Source of the DNA: Craterostigma plantagineum
Lineage: Eukaryota > Streptophyta > Magnoliopsida > Lamiales > Linderniaceae
Direction: 5' to 3'
Assembly: GCA_027422505.1 (NCBI GenBank)
Contig: JAPQWV010000662.1
Span: 124,001 to 188,000 of the forward strand
DNA: 64,000 nt
Under the pieces are notes generated by a model. It did no database searches and was not told the origin of the DNA. It saw only the letters and a program-made list of their open reading frames with translations. Below, in pieces: positions 11,398 through 21,677 of this stretch (position 1 is the stretch's first letter; the number at the start of each line of letters is the position of its first letter). The position numbers were made by a program, and so were the translations under genes.

Positions 11398-11750
11398 TGT
11401 AGAATACACATTGTAATCGTGCTTTGATTTCATTAGCTATCTTTGCAATTAGGGGCTTTTACTGTATTTGTCCTTAGTTTAGGACTAACTTGTATTTATG
11501 CCAAGTTTGTTTGGTATAAATATTATTTTACACATCGAAGATCAATAGAGAAAGTAAGAAATTTGATACCAAAGGCTTGCAATTTGAATTCTAGAGAGAG
11601 AAACAAAGAAAACTTTCTCACACTAGCCGATTTCTCTCTCTCAATGATCATTGAGAGGGTTTTCGACCGAAGGTTAAATCTAAACAAATCTAATAAAAAA
11701 CCTAAGACTGCCTGCCTAGGATCATAGAGTTGATTAGTCGGGACCTAACA
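11398..11750 (+). mobile_element. 5' LTR of plus-strand SIRE element (353 bp)
   Basis: TGTAGAATAC...GACCTAACA. It is followed at once by a primer-binding site, so it is the 5' LTR of the element whose coding parts are 12646-15413 and 25355-26355. A TATAAATA box (11515) sits right after CCAAGTTTGTTTGG, half of a short inverted repeat kept in all SIRE LTRs of the window. The matching 3' LTR is not in the window. Confidence 0.93.
11515..11522 (+). promoter_or_regulatory. TATA box in SIRE LTR
   Basis: TATAAATA directly after the CCAAG...TTTGG inverted repeat, ~118 bp into the LTR. The same box occurs at 4400 (+), near 37490 (-) and near 61993 (-). Confidence 0.65.
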
Positions 11751-11752
11751 AT

Positions 11753-11764
11753 TGGTATCAGAGC
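11753..11764 (+). other. Primer-binding site, initiator tRNA-Met type
   Basis: TGGTATCAGAGC, two bases after the LTR end, complementary to the 3' end of plant initiator tRNA-Met. Confidence 0.92.
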
Positions 11765-12645
11765 AGATTTGTTCTGTTTGGAATCGAAATTGCTAGAGAT
11801 CAATTAGGATACGATCAATAGCAATCAGAACGTCGAATCTGAAGTTTGCAATGAACTCATAAGAAAACGTTCTGATTTTGATCAAATTCGACATATCTTG
11901 CTTAACAAATGTTTAATTGTATGTTCGCGTGTGATCGTTAGATAATTCCGAGCAATTACTTGCAATCTCTTCGATCGATTTACTGTTTTTGCTTCAAATT
12001 AGTGTTAAATTCGTATTCTGTTCTTAATTGCGTGATTCCAGTTTCTCTCGATAGGTTTTCGATCGGATTTAATTTCTCGATCGAAAAATTCATGCGAGAA
12101 ATCTTCTCAATTAGAATATGGATTTATTACTGTAGTCGCTACTGTTAAGAGCGATTTGAACCGAAAAACTTCTCAAGCATTAATCCAGCAAAAATCTTTT
12201 TCCATGAGAATCATTTTGACTTTGCGGGCGTAAATCTTCCTCTCGAAAAACAATTTTTTGGTCAGACTTTTATGTGTGACTTAGCGAAAATCATTGAGCT
12301 CGAAAACGTTTTGGGCAACCAAGTTATTTTGACTCAGCGAGAAACTTACCGTTTCTTAACTATCGAGATAAATTCATGCACTGAAAAATTTTCTCGACCG
12401 AGAGATTTTGAGCAAATTATTTTCGCTCGAAATTTTTTTCGCTAACAGTACTTAACGCGCGAAAACAGTAACACATTTTTTTCGACGATATTATTGTTGA
12501 CCAAACTTTAAAGATTGAATCAAAAATAATTCTCAACTGCTGTCAAATCAAACATTACTAACGAATTTGTCACTTGTGAAGCACAATTACATCATAATCA
12601 AAACAATTAACGAAGATCCAAGGAAAATCAACGCATCAAAAATAT
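11765..12645 (+). other. SIRE untranslated leader
   Basis: No ORF of note. It is composed of degenerate CTCGATCGAAAA, GCGAGAAA and TTTTCGCTCG blocks, as in the other SIRE leaders of the window. It runs from the primer site to the gag ATG at 12646. Confidence 0.75.
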
Positions 12646-13720
12646 ATGGATGCTTATGCGCTTGGAAACGACAACCGTCCTCCAATCCTTAAAAGAGGCG
12701 AACACCCAGTATAGCGAAGTAGGTTCTTAAACTTCATAGAGCTCAAATATCAGGCTGAAAATCTTCTAGCATTGCTTGAAAAATCCTAGTGAGTATAATG
12801 AGGTGGAGAGACAAAAGAGGGAAGGCTGATCTAAGTAATTTGATGCAAGGAATTCCCAATGATATCTACAAACAGATAGACAGCCTCCCAACGGCTAAAG
12901 GAATGTGGATAAACTTCATCGAATGATGCAAAGAACCGAAGTAGGTGTCAAAGCTAAGAAGGCAAACATACTCACAGCGTATCATTCCTTCAAAGCAAAG
13001 AATGACGAAAGCTTACATGATCTTTATCAGGGGTACCTCACCCTTCTCAATGAAATGAGGAAGATTGAGATTCTCAAGACCAACATGGAGATGAACATTT
13101 CCTATCCTCGGTGCCCACCGAATGGAAGAAAATATGCACTCAACTCTGATAGAACAAAGACTTGGATGAGATGGACATTGGAGCTGTTTTTGACAACCTC
13201 GCACAATATGAAGAAGACATCAGCGAGATACAAGAAGAGCAAAAGGCGAACAGGCCGAAGACTCCATAGCTCTAGTTTCAGAGAAGAGGAGCTCCCTGTC
13301 ACGCAAGGAAAAGTACATTAAGCTTCCTAGCTCTTTGGAGGATGAGGAACCATCAGATTCAGAACTTCATCTTGACGTCCATGAATTTGGGAAATAGTTG
13401 GCCTTGATTGCCAAAATGATGGCGAAGCAGTATTTCAAGAAGAAGTCGTCATCCTCTGCTAACAAACTTCGAACTACCAGCTCAACGAACAAAGAGAAAC
13501 CAACTGAGTTCTCAGAAGCTACAACCTCAAAAGACCCACTATAATGTATCGACTGTGGGAAAATCGGTCATTTTGCCCGAGAGTGCACCCTTCCGAAGAA
13601 GAAAGATGCCAACTACTACTCCAGGAAGCTTCAATTAACCAAACAGAAGGAAGCTGGAGTAGCTCTTAGGGCTGAACAGGACCACTGGCTAGAGGACTCC
13701 TCAGATTGAGACGCCGATAA
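12646..13720 (+). pseudogene. gag: SIRE gag, N-terminal part with zinc knuckle
   Basis: Gag forms the particle that packages element RNA. The start is set by ATG 12646, MDAYALGNDNRPPIL, matched by the minus-strand copy at 60676. Codon 23, expected Trp, is TAG (12712-12714); the frame then goes on with RSRFLNFIELKYQAENLLALL. The UBN2-like core follows (DKLHRMMQRTEVGVKAKKANILTAY region, 12905-13080). A CX2CX4HX4C zinc knuckle, CIDCGKIGHFARECTLP, lies at 13545-13586. A conserved AEQDHWLEDSSD then leads to the coiled-coil part. Several frameshifts and stops occur (13321, 13397, 13708). Confidence 0.85.
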
Positions 13721-15413
13721 CCCGCTCTTATGGTGCGCCTCGATGATGATAAGGAATGTGGAACTTCTGCTATGAAGGACGAAGACTACGCATCCACGTC
13801 ATCTCATGAGGTATTAACCCCTGACTCTACACATTTTGACCTGTTAGTTGACATACAAACTAAGTATGCTAACATGGTACATGCGCATAAACGAGATATA
13901 ATGTTAGAGAAAAAGCTTCTAAGGTCTAAGGAACAATAGCTAGTCTTGAAGAAAATCTTAGGAGCTCTAATTAGAAAATAGAAGAACTAACTAAGAGCCT
14001 ACAATCCTACGAGACTAAGCATATTTTGTCAGAGAAGCATAGGTCGGTATTTAAGGAATTAGAAGAGTCATCAACCAGGAATGTCAATTTAGGAACTTAG
14101 TCGAGAAAAGTCATCTTAAATGTGGACTGCAAGTTGTGAACTAAAAGGTCACTAGTCTGAAGAAGCTCTACACCAAAATAAAGAAATTAGATGATCTTGT
14201 AAAAAGGGGACAAACTGATAAGACAATATTTTTGAACCAACCAAAGGAAATAAAATTTTATGACTACAAGTACGGCTTAGGTTTTGAGAATCCACGGTAC
14301 TTGAAGAAAGTTGACAGTAAACAACTTTATGATGTCAAGTACATGGGTCTAGGACTAACTGCTCTTATGGTTTTCACTAACGCGAAAGAAATATACGCGT
14401 TACAAGAAGCCAAGAGAAAAGTCAGAACTAGGGTTGAAATTCCCTTTTCCTACACTGAATTGAACAAAAGTTACAAAACTAGGAAAATCCCCAAAGGTTG
14501 TGTCTTTGAGTTAATCTATCTTCCAGAAGATCGTCTACACACGAGGAAGCAAAAATTCAACATTCTAAAAATTCTCTCTATATACCCCCTGTCGTTAAGA
14601 GGATAGAAGAATTAAGAGTTTCATTAGATAAAGAAAGAAAGGCTTTTGAAGTGGAAAAGCAAAATTCCTAATGGAGATGGACAATCTCAAAGCTTCCTCC
14701 GTCTCACAAACTATTTCTCACGCATCTCCCTCACAAGAAAACATCATTATGAAAAGCGTGAAGAAAGAAAAACCGGCTTTCAAAGATCAGAAACCTAATA
14801 ATACTGTTTTGAAAATTATTACCTCTAACACTGTTTCTACTACGTCTTCAGGGAGCGTAGTAAAGGAGCCGGAAAACGAAGGCGAGGGTGTCCAGTTTAG
14901 AAATAAAGGAGTCTCTAGATGTCAAAATTTCAAATTTATCTCCTACTTCTGTAAAATGAATAGACACTCGTAGAATGAAAGAGTCATTTCCTCGCTAAAA
15001 ATTATTATGTCTTCTTGTTGTATTCAGCCTACCATTTTTAGAAGCACTAATTTTGAAATAGGCTCTTCCTCAATAAATAAAAACAATCATTCTAAGACAA
15101 ATGCATCTAGGATGACTTGTAGGAAACAAGATCCAGCCATTAAGAAAGCTTATGGCGGCATTCATTCTTGTTCTCACCTAAGGTATTCTGTGAAGATCCA
15201 ATCCCCTAAACACCTTAGGAGACCATCTAATGAAAAGATCTTCTCCACGCACAAGCCTACTAATGCATTTGCCCACGCAGATATTCAACTTCCCTGCCAG
15301 GTTCAATCCAACTGGGTTCCTAAATCTCCGCCTAGGAAGACGAAAGTCAAAAAGGCCAAGCAAAACTCAAATCAACTTCTTCGAATATGGCTTGGTTGCT
15401 AAAGCTCCGATTA
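13721..15413 (+). pseudogene. gag: SIRE gag C-terminal coiled-coil and linker
   Basis: This is the long gag extension typical of SIRE elements. A Lys/Glu-rich coiled-coil region (13730-14220) is followed by IFLNQPKEIKFYD and GLGFENPRYLKK (14232-14330). That anchor aligns with the minus-strand copy near 56280-56200 and with the region between gag and protease in known SIRE polyproteins. After it come Ser/Lys-rich linkers (14671-14973, 15007-15402) ending in VQSNWVPKSPPRKTKVKKAK. Frames are interrupted many times. The reading is cut at 15413 by the insertion at 15419 and resumes at 25355. Confidence 0.75.
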
Positions 15414-15418
15414 GTAAC

Positions 15419-17016
15419 AAACGTGTAAAATATGCCTAAGAGGGGGAGGGGGGTGAATTAGGCTATAAAAAATTTAGGCTTGTTCTTCTTTGAAAAATAC
15501 TTTTATTTAAGAAGATATTGCAGAGTACGTTATTCCCTAGAAAGCAGTGCGAGTATCAATAGTATATCCCTAACCCTTTTTCAAAAACCGTTTCAAAGAT
15601 ATCGGGTACTTCTCTGAAAACATTTCAACGATATTACCTGGTTATTTGAAAGCGTTCCGGGTTTGTCTCACAGGAAAGTAAATAGCAATAAGTAAAGTGA
15701 GACGCAATTTCTATACAGGTTATATCCCCAACTGGGGTTTAATCCTGTCCTTGGTGATAGGTCTTCCCCAAGAGTTCCAATCAATCACTAAGTATTATCG
15801 GTTATGGTTACAAATGATATACCCTTACACAACCGAAGCACTATGGATACTAGACCTCGTTCTAGGCTGTCGCACGCCAAGTTTCAACTCCCGGACTGGA
15901 CACAGCTTGCTACCGAAGGGCCACCGAATCCACCAAATTCGTCCCTCCACGTGCCAAAGACTCCACTCGTGCTCCTTTGTGCGCTCACACGTCCGAAGAC
16001 AAATCACGTTCGAAGACAAGGTTTATTAGGATGGGGTGTTACTAAAGATCGCTCAGGGGTACAGATTCGCAAATGTAAGCTCAACACAAACTACGAATGT
16101 TTCGCAAATTAAAGCTCAAAACAGTAAGGAATTCGATGGCTTGTGTGTTCGTTTCGTTACCCTTCAACATGAAGTGTTTTTCTTCTATATAGACCCAAAG
16201 ATAGCTTCTACACTTCACAAGGAATGTTAAGCACAGAATATGCAAGAGAAAGCTCAATAATCACGTGCATTAACTCAAAGAATCATGCCAAGAATCAGAC
16301 AATAAAGCACAACGGTCATGCATGATCTCTTAGCATAAATACCACAAATTTGCCTTCATTCCCTGATGATCTCATCCGTTGTCAGCACATTCCATATGTA
16401 ATTCCACTCAGCATATTATCAATAGCTAGCATAATCAACTCATTTCTTTCCAAAATATGATAGCCAATTTCGCACAAGGAAAGATACGTCTGCTGAGTAT
16501 ACGGTAAATACAAACTTTCCATGTATGTTGCTCTCATCCGATTCACTGATTTTTAAAAGTCAGTTAAGATTGCACTCAACGGATATATCATGATATTCTT
16601 TCCTAAAATACCTGAGTCACATATACTGCTCGAACAGAATATCTTTTCCATATATAACATACAATCATTCATATCAGGTGATCACATCGATATTCTTTCC
16701 TAAAATAACTCAATCTCGCAGACAGTTCACATATCACTCAACAAGATATATTTTCCATATATAGTACGCAGTGAGATTCCATTCATACGAAAGCGTTCAT
16801 AACTAGGTGATCACAACAATATTCCAGTTAATCAAAAGATCACACAAATTTGATTATCGTAACAATTTGATCAAATTTAAACACTTAATCGAATAATTTA
16901 CATACTTAAACTTCATAAATCATACATATCGAGTTTTCTAAATTGTACCCCCCATAAAAGATAATTACTTGGAATAAGCAAAACTCTCATAATCATTTGG
17001 ACCAAGAAGGTCTACA
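15419..17016 (-). mobile_element. 3' LTR of the non-autonomous element (1.6 kb)
   Basis: On the minus strand it begins TGTAGACCTTCTTGG; its other end, near 15419-15425, has diverged from the TGAAGTGT seen in the sister LTR, and the GTAAC duplication decides the border. Shared landmarks with 21678-25349 include GGGTGAATTAGGCTATAAA, CACGCCAAGTTTC, CCTCCACGTGC and the repeated CATATATC/TATCCATATATAGC blocks. It contains no gene. Confidence 0.85.
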
Positions 17017-17490
17017 ATCTCCCCCTTTTTTATGATGACAAGTAATTAATGCATATCTTAAGCATATGAGTACACTCGATATGAAACTATTTAAGCACAT
17101 AGCATGTTTAAGTATCAAGACATATGATCAGAGTAAATAAATTTATCAAGTTTTTTAGATGCCCCCTATCTAATTGCTAATCTTCCTATGTAAGCACATC
17201 AGCAATAACATTTAGCAATTACAAGATCATGTCATAAGGAATGTCGCAAGTTACCATGGTATGTCTCAAGCTATCACATCATATCAGTTTGCTCCCCCTG
17301 CCTATGTGCGGAATTCCTTAATCCTTAACAGATCACAAACTCAAACACAAAGAGATCAAGACACATGCATATAAAAGCAAGCCAATTATATTATATCATT
17401 CCAAAATAACAGGCCACCAGTGAACGGTCCGACACCATACCAACATAAGGCATTAATTGCCCGAACTTCTCCCCCTTCAGCATAAAGATT
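17017..17490 (-). other. Four polypurine-tract-like blocks
   Basis: CTCCCCCTTTTTT (17019), TGCCCCCTATC (~17160), CTCCCCCTGCC (~17292) and CTCCCCCTTCAGC (~17469): minus-strand runs of AGGGGGAG. The first touches the LTR and is the likely plus-strand primer; the others are spaced 130-180 bp. Multiple tracts are a feature reported for SIRE elements. A similar series appears at 47299, 47424 and 47590. Confidence 0.6.
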
Positions 17491-17544
17491 GAGGGACACA
17501 AACACCACCAACTTACCTAACCCGCAACCCACTAACCCAAAAAC

Positions 17545-17650
17545 CAGCAAAATTGGTATAAATATCAAACTAGTCATAATCTAAGGACTACTATACAAAA
17601 CGCCCCAAATTACAAGTAATAAAATCAAGCACAATTAGAAATGGTATAAT
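17545..17650 (-). repeat. Fragment of a SIRE LTR U3 inside the non-autonomous interior
   Basis: GGTATAAATATCAAACTAGT, CATAATCTAAGGACTA and AAATCAAGCACAATTA match the right part of the minus-strand SIRE LTR at 61985-62090 with few changes. Only about 105 bp is present and no LTR ends are seen. It may come from template switching between packaged RNAs. Confidence 0.6.
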
Positions 17651-18529
17651 ACACACGTAGCCTTTGCCGATGAGCAGGAACTAACCCGAATGTATTCTTC
17701 CCATGTGAGTGCATGCGAGCATGTTTTTCGCCTTGCGTTTTGCATGATTCCCTTTTTGTCATCAGCAGTGTATTCTTTAGCATCCTTTGGGATTCCATTG
17801 GTTTTCTTAGCCGTGCATGGTCCATTGGTGATTGTTTCCAAAAGATCATAGCGACAACGATGAGAAATTCGATCATACGATTTTTCCACACTGGTTAGTT
17901 CGTTTGTAGCGACCCTAGCCATCGCTACCATTTCTAACGTTATCTTAAGTGCGTAACGTTGTAATTTATTAGAAATGCGTACGAAATTTTTTTCCTTTTT
18001 CGTAAAGGAAGTCGTTTCCTGTACACGTCAAAAGAATACATCTATGACAAAAGGGTGCTTCCAAAACTTGCTAATTACATTTGAGTTCTAACTACACGCG
18101 TCGTGTGTATTTGTGCAGCAAAATCCTATGCGCCCGGCCTCACAGGTTGTCATCCACGTACACACCACCCCCAAAATTCGCCTGGAAGCTTCAAAAGACT
18201 ACCTTGCCGGCTAGGCGATCAAGTACCGTGCTCGCTCGCCCCTACAACACACAACATAAAGGTGAGCTAAAGAGCTCAGTAAGTGGAAACTATATGCATG
18301 CAGTGCACGTGTCCTAACTCGCAAATAACAACCGCGTCAATGCATCCTAGCTATCACTTTCTTTCTCATTCTCTTCCCCTTCATTACTTTCTTTCCTTTC
18401 ATATTTGAGCCCTTGGCTTTTCTATCTCGCTATGCACCATCTTAGAGCTCAATTCTATTTAGGACATATACATAAGTGACAGGGCACACATTGAGAGGCC
18501 ACCCTGGTTTACTTTCTGTAATCGACTTC

Positions 18530-18910
18530 ATGGCGCCTTTTCAGCCTGATACGGTCCCCATTCGGGAGGCTACTGACGCCTTTTCGGCCTAATGCGGTCC
18601 GCACGAGAGGCTAATCACAACTCATCCATGTGGTTCCTTTTCTGCCCAACGCGGTCCCCGTTTGGGAGGCCTATATTGCCTTTTCGGCCCAATGGGACTC
18701 GCCGTTGAGAGGCAACCCTATTATTCTCTGTGGCTCCTTTTCAGCCCAATGCGGTTCACATTTGGGAGGCCCATATTGTCTTTTCGGCCCAATGCATCCG
18801 CCATTTGGGAGGTAACCCCAATACAGTCCACATTGGGAGGCTATCTATGCCTTTATAGACCAACGCGATTCCGAAGGTGCCTTTTCTGCTCAATGCGACC
18901 TGACACACAG
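18530..18910 (-). repeat. Irregular repeat field, CCTTTTCGGCCCAATGCGG
   Basis: About eight copies of CCTTTTCGGCCCAATGCGGTC with an intervening TTGGGAGGC, at 48-65-bp spacing. The field lies between the GGCGATC/R-region block and the splice-donor-like motif of the solo LTR, the same relative place as the repeat fields at 30570-30830 and 57141-57335. Confidence 0.7.
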
Positions 18911-19969
18911 GTGCCTCACACTGGCAGCCCACTCCGAGGTTGCCGACACCCGAGTTTCCCTCGGTGTCGCGTCTTACCTCGGGTCGCACCCTCCAGGTCG
19001 CACTTCCCGTCATAAGGGTATCAACCCACATCATTCAACGTCGCATCATTATCTCCATGATCGCATAGGAGAGCCGTGACTCGACAACTGAGTCGACAAC
19101 AGTTGCCCATATCGGCAACTATACATCGCTCACAGGCGATCCTGACTCATGCACGCTCTCGTGCCCTATTTTCGTACTAGCGTGCATGCACGTGATCATG
19201 TCGTGAATCATATGTGTATGCGGGTCATGCCAGGAATCGTAAGTAAAACACATCATATGGAGTTCAATCATGGAAACACATAACCACATAATTTTCATGC
19301 TTGCACGTACTCACACATACTTTATGCACAGACAAGTTATGTGTTGTAGTTGAAGTGAAGTCTCCACTTACCTGACGTCCGTAGACTTGCTATTATCGAT
19401 TTGATGAAATCCCTAAGCTTCGACCTTAAACACAAAATAATGATATTAGCACCTTGTCTAGTTTACTTGACTAGCTAGTTCACTAACCTTTAGTACTTCG
19501 AACTAATTTCGACTTGTAACTCGGGTCACTTGTATAACCCGCGAATTCTACCTGACTCGTGAATTAACTTAGTCCTTCTACGATTTGTGAACTTATATGG
19601 CTCACAAAATTCCTATGACCTGCGAAGTTACTTGGCGAACTTATTAAGTTCGTGAAGCGTACGAAATTTGTGCTTAAGCTATTTGCTACCCGGTCTGGTG
19701 AATTTCCTAATATTTTGTCCTTTAGACCTGAAAAGGTTATAAAGTCTGTCTATAAATTATGTTAATTAACTACGTAAATTTTCGTTCCAAAATTCTATCA
19801 AATACAACGTCTGCCTATCGAAAATTGACCCTTGAAAACACCCATGGGCAAATTACGTTTGGGCGTTACGGGAGACTATGCTCATTGGGCTCGGAATGTT
19901 TTTCTCTTTAATTGGTGTAAAAATATATTTTTTTATAACTTAAAATGATTTTATCGAAGGGGTCTAATT

Positions 19970-20720
19970 CGCCAAGTGTGATCAATTTGTGAAGTTCATG
20001 ATTCGCGAATCGCTCGCTCTTAGTTCGTCAAATGTTTGCGGGCTCTCCCTTGATTCGCCAAATTAAGACGATTCGCGAAACTCTTTTTGCTCGTCAAATT
20101 TGCTTTGTCCCTCACTTCGCGAAGCTCCCCAATTCGCCAAATGGGACTCGCCAAGTTGGGACGGCGAAGTGTATGGGTTCGCGAACTTGGATTCGTGAAA
20201 GGTTAGTTTGCGGGTTCGGGTTCGTGAAATAGGATTCGCCAACCTTCATTCGCGGTTTGTGTGGGTTTGCGAAATGGGCCGATTCGCGAAACCTAGTTCG
20301 CCACTTTCAGGGTTCGCGAAGTACTTCAATTCGCCAACTTCTAAGTTCGCGAATCCATGGAGTTCGCGAATTCACACTTCCTTCTCACAATTCGCCAATT
20401 GCTCGATCCGTAAAATCCCGAGTTCATGAATCTCATGTGCATGGAAATGCTGGGTTCTCAAAAATGGCCACGGCTTGCAAAACGTCTTCAATTCGCCAAT
20501 TGAACGCGACCCGTGGTGAGTTCGCCAAATCACCGGACTCGCGAAATGGGGCCGCGAAATGCATGGATTCGCGGACAGAGTTCGCGAAGTGTATACTTCG
20601 CGAATTCATGCACGCGAGGGTTGTTTGCGAAACTCGTGCAGCTCTCGACTCGCGGTCCTAGGTTCGCAAAACTTGTATTCTGCGAATCCTACCCTACTCA
20701 TAACACTTCCTGATTCGTAA
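19970..20720. repeat. Field of TTCGCGAA / TTCGCCAA motifs
   Basis: Dozens of AATTCGCCAA, GTTCGCGAA and ATTCGCGAA motifs lie at irregular 15-30-bp spacing, mixed with non-repetitive spacers. Most contain one or two CpG, and many are self-complementary (TTCGCGAA). The intervening DNA is not repeated, so this is neither a simple satellite nor a CRISPR. Confidence 0.8.
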
Positions 20721-21658
20721 CTCTCAAATTCCAAGGATCAAAGCTGCTTTTCTTAAGAACATCTTTGAAGACCTGTGAACTTCGAAAACCCCTAAGTTCG
20801 TGCCTAACCAAATTACCGAGTTAGACCTAACTTTTCGTGGCTAATATTCCCTAATCAGGCAATTTAAGAACTAATCTCACCAAATTAAGCTTAGAAGGTG
20901 CACGTTTAGGGATTCAAAATCGTACAAGCCGCAACATATGGTACTTTCGTGTCCTAAACCCTAAATTATACTAGCCCTTGAACTAAAATCTAAGCATCAT
21001 GGTTAAAGAAAGGTACCTAGTCCGATTTGTGTGGCCTTTCAACTTGCCTTTGCATTTTCTTCTTGGCTTGCTCTCGGCAGTTCCACTCCAATGGAGTTTT
21101 TTCGGGTTTGAGAAGGCCTTTTATGTGTATTGTATTATTATTTTTAATAGGGGATGATGGGACTAAGGGACGAAAATATCCCTTGAATTAAGGAGGTTTG
21201 TCTCTAAGGGTCATTTTTTAATGTCTTGGGCCTTCCTTTGAGTTAAATCATGGCCCAACTTAATTATTTATAGCTCCCTACACTATCTTGTGGCCCAAAT
21301 GAATTTGTATTCTACCCTTAGCCTTTAGCCCCATTTCCATTTTGCCTCATTCTCGAAAATTCCTAAGTTAATTAGTGTCACATGGCCCAGCTTTCGCTGC
21401 ACCGAATTTCAAATTACTTAGGCACAAGTTTATGCACGTAATCACAAAATCTCATGTAAGTCATTTAAGCACGAAATACAAATAATTACACTTAACATGT
21501 ATGCAAATTTATTGGTCTTACTATTTACGAGGACCCGGGTGCTACATCGTTCCATCGAAGAGAGGCGGCCTAGAGTGGGATTGACCCTTTGCAAATACAT
21601 CAACACTCGAAAAAAGCAATTAGATCTTAACTCAGACGTGTTAGGCCTCTCGTCGAGT

Positions 21659-21677
21659 AACCCGCTCTGATACCAAA
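21659..21677 (-). other. Primer-binding site of the non-autonomous element
   Basis: Minus strand TTTGGTATCAGAGCGGGTT beside the LTR end TTACACTTCA. This is the initiator tRNA-Met type. Confidence 0.88.

Larger units (their letters stand above)
17905..21546 (-). mobile_element. Solo gypsy LTR, Tekay-like (3.64 kb)
   Basis: Plus strand TGTAGCGACCCTAGCC...GACCCGGGTGCTACA; flanking TCGTT duplications at 17900-17904 and 21547-21551. On the minus strand it starts TGTAGCACCCGGGTCC and ends GGCTAGGGTCGCTACA, matching the LTR ends of the gypsy element at 27261. It shares the block around GCGCCCGGCCTCACAGG (18131-18180) and ACTTACCTGA (19366). It contains a ~50-65-bp repeat field and a TTCGCGAA field. 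No internal sequence is attached. Confidence 0.93.
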
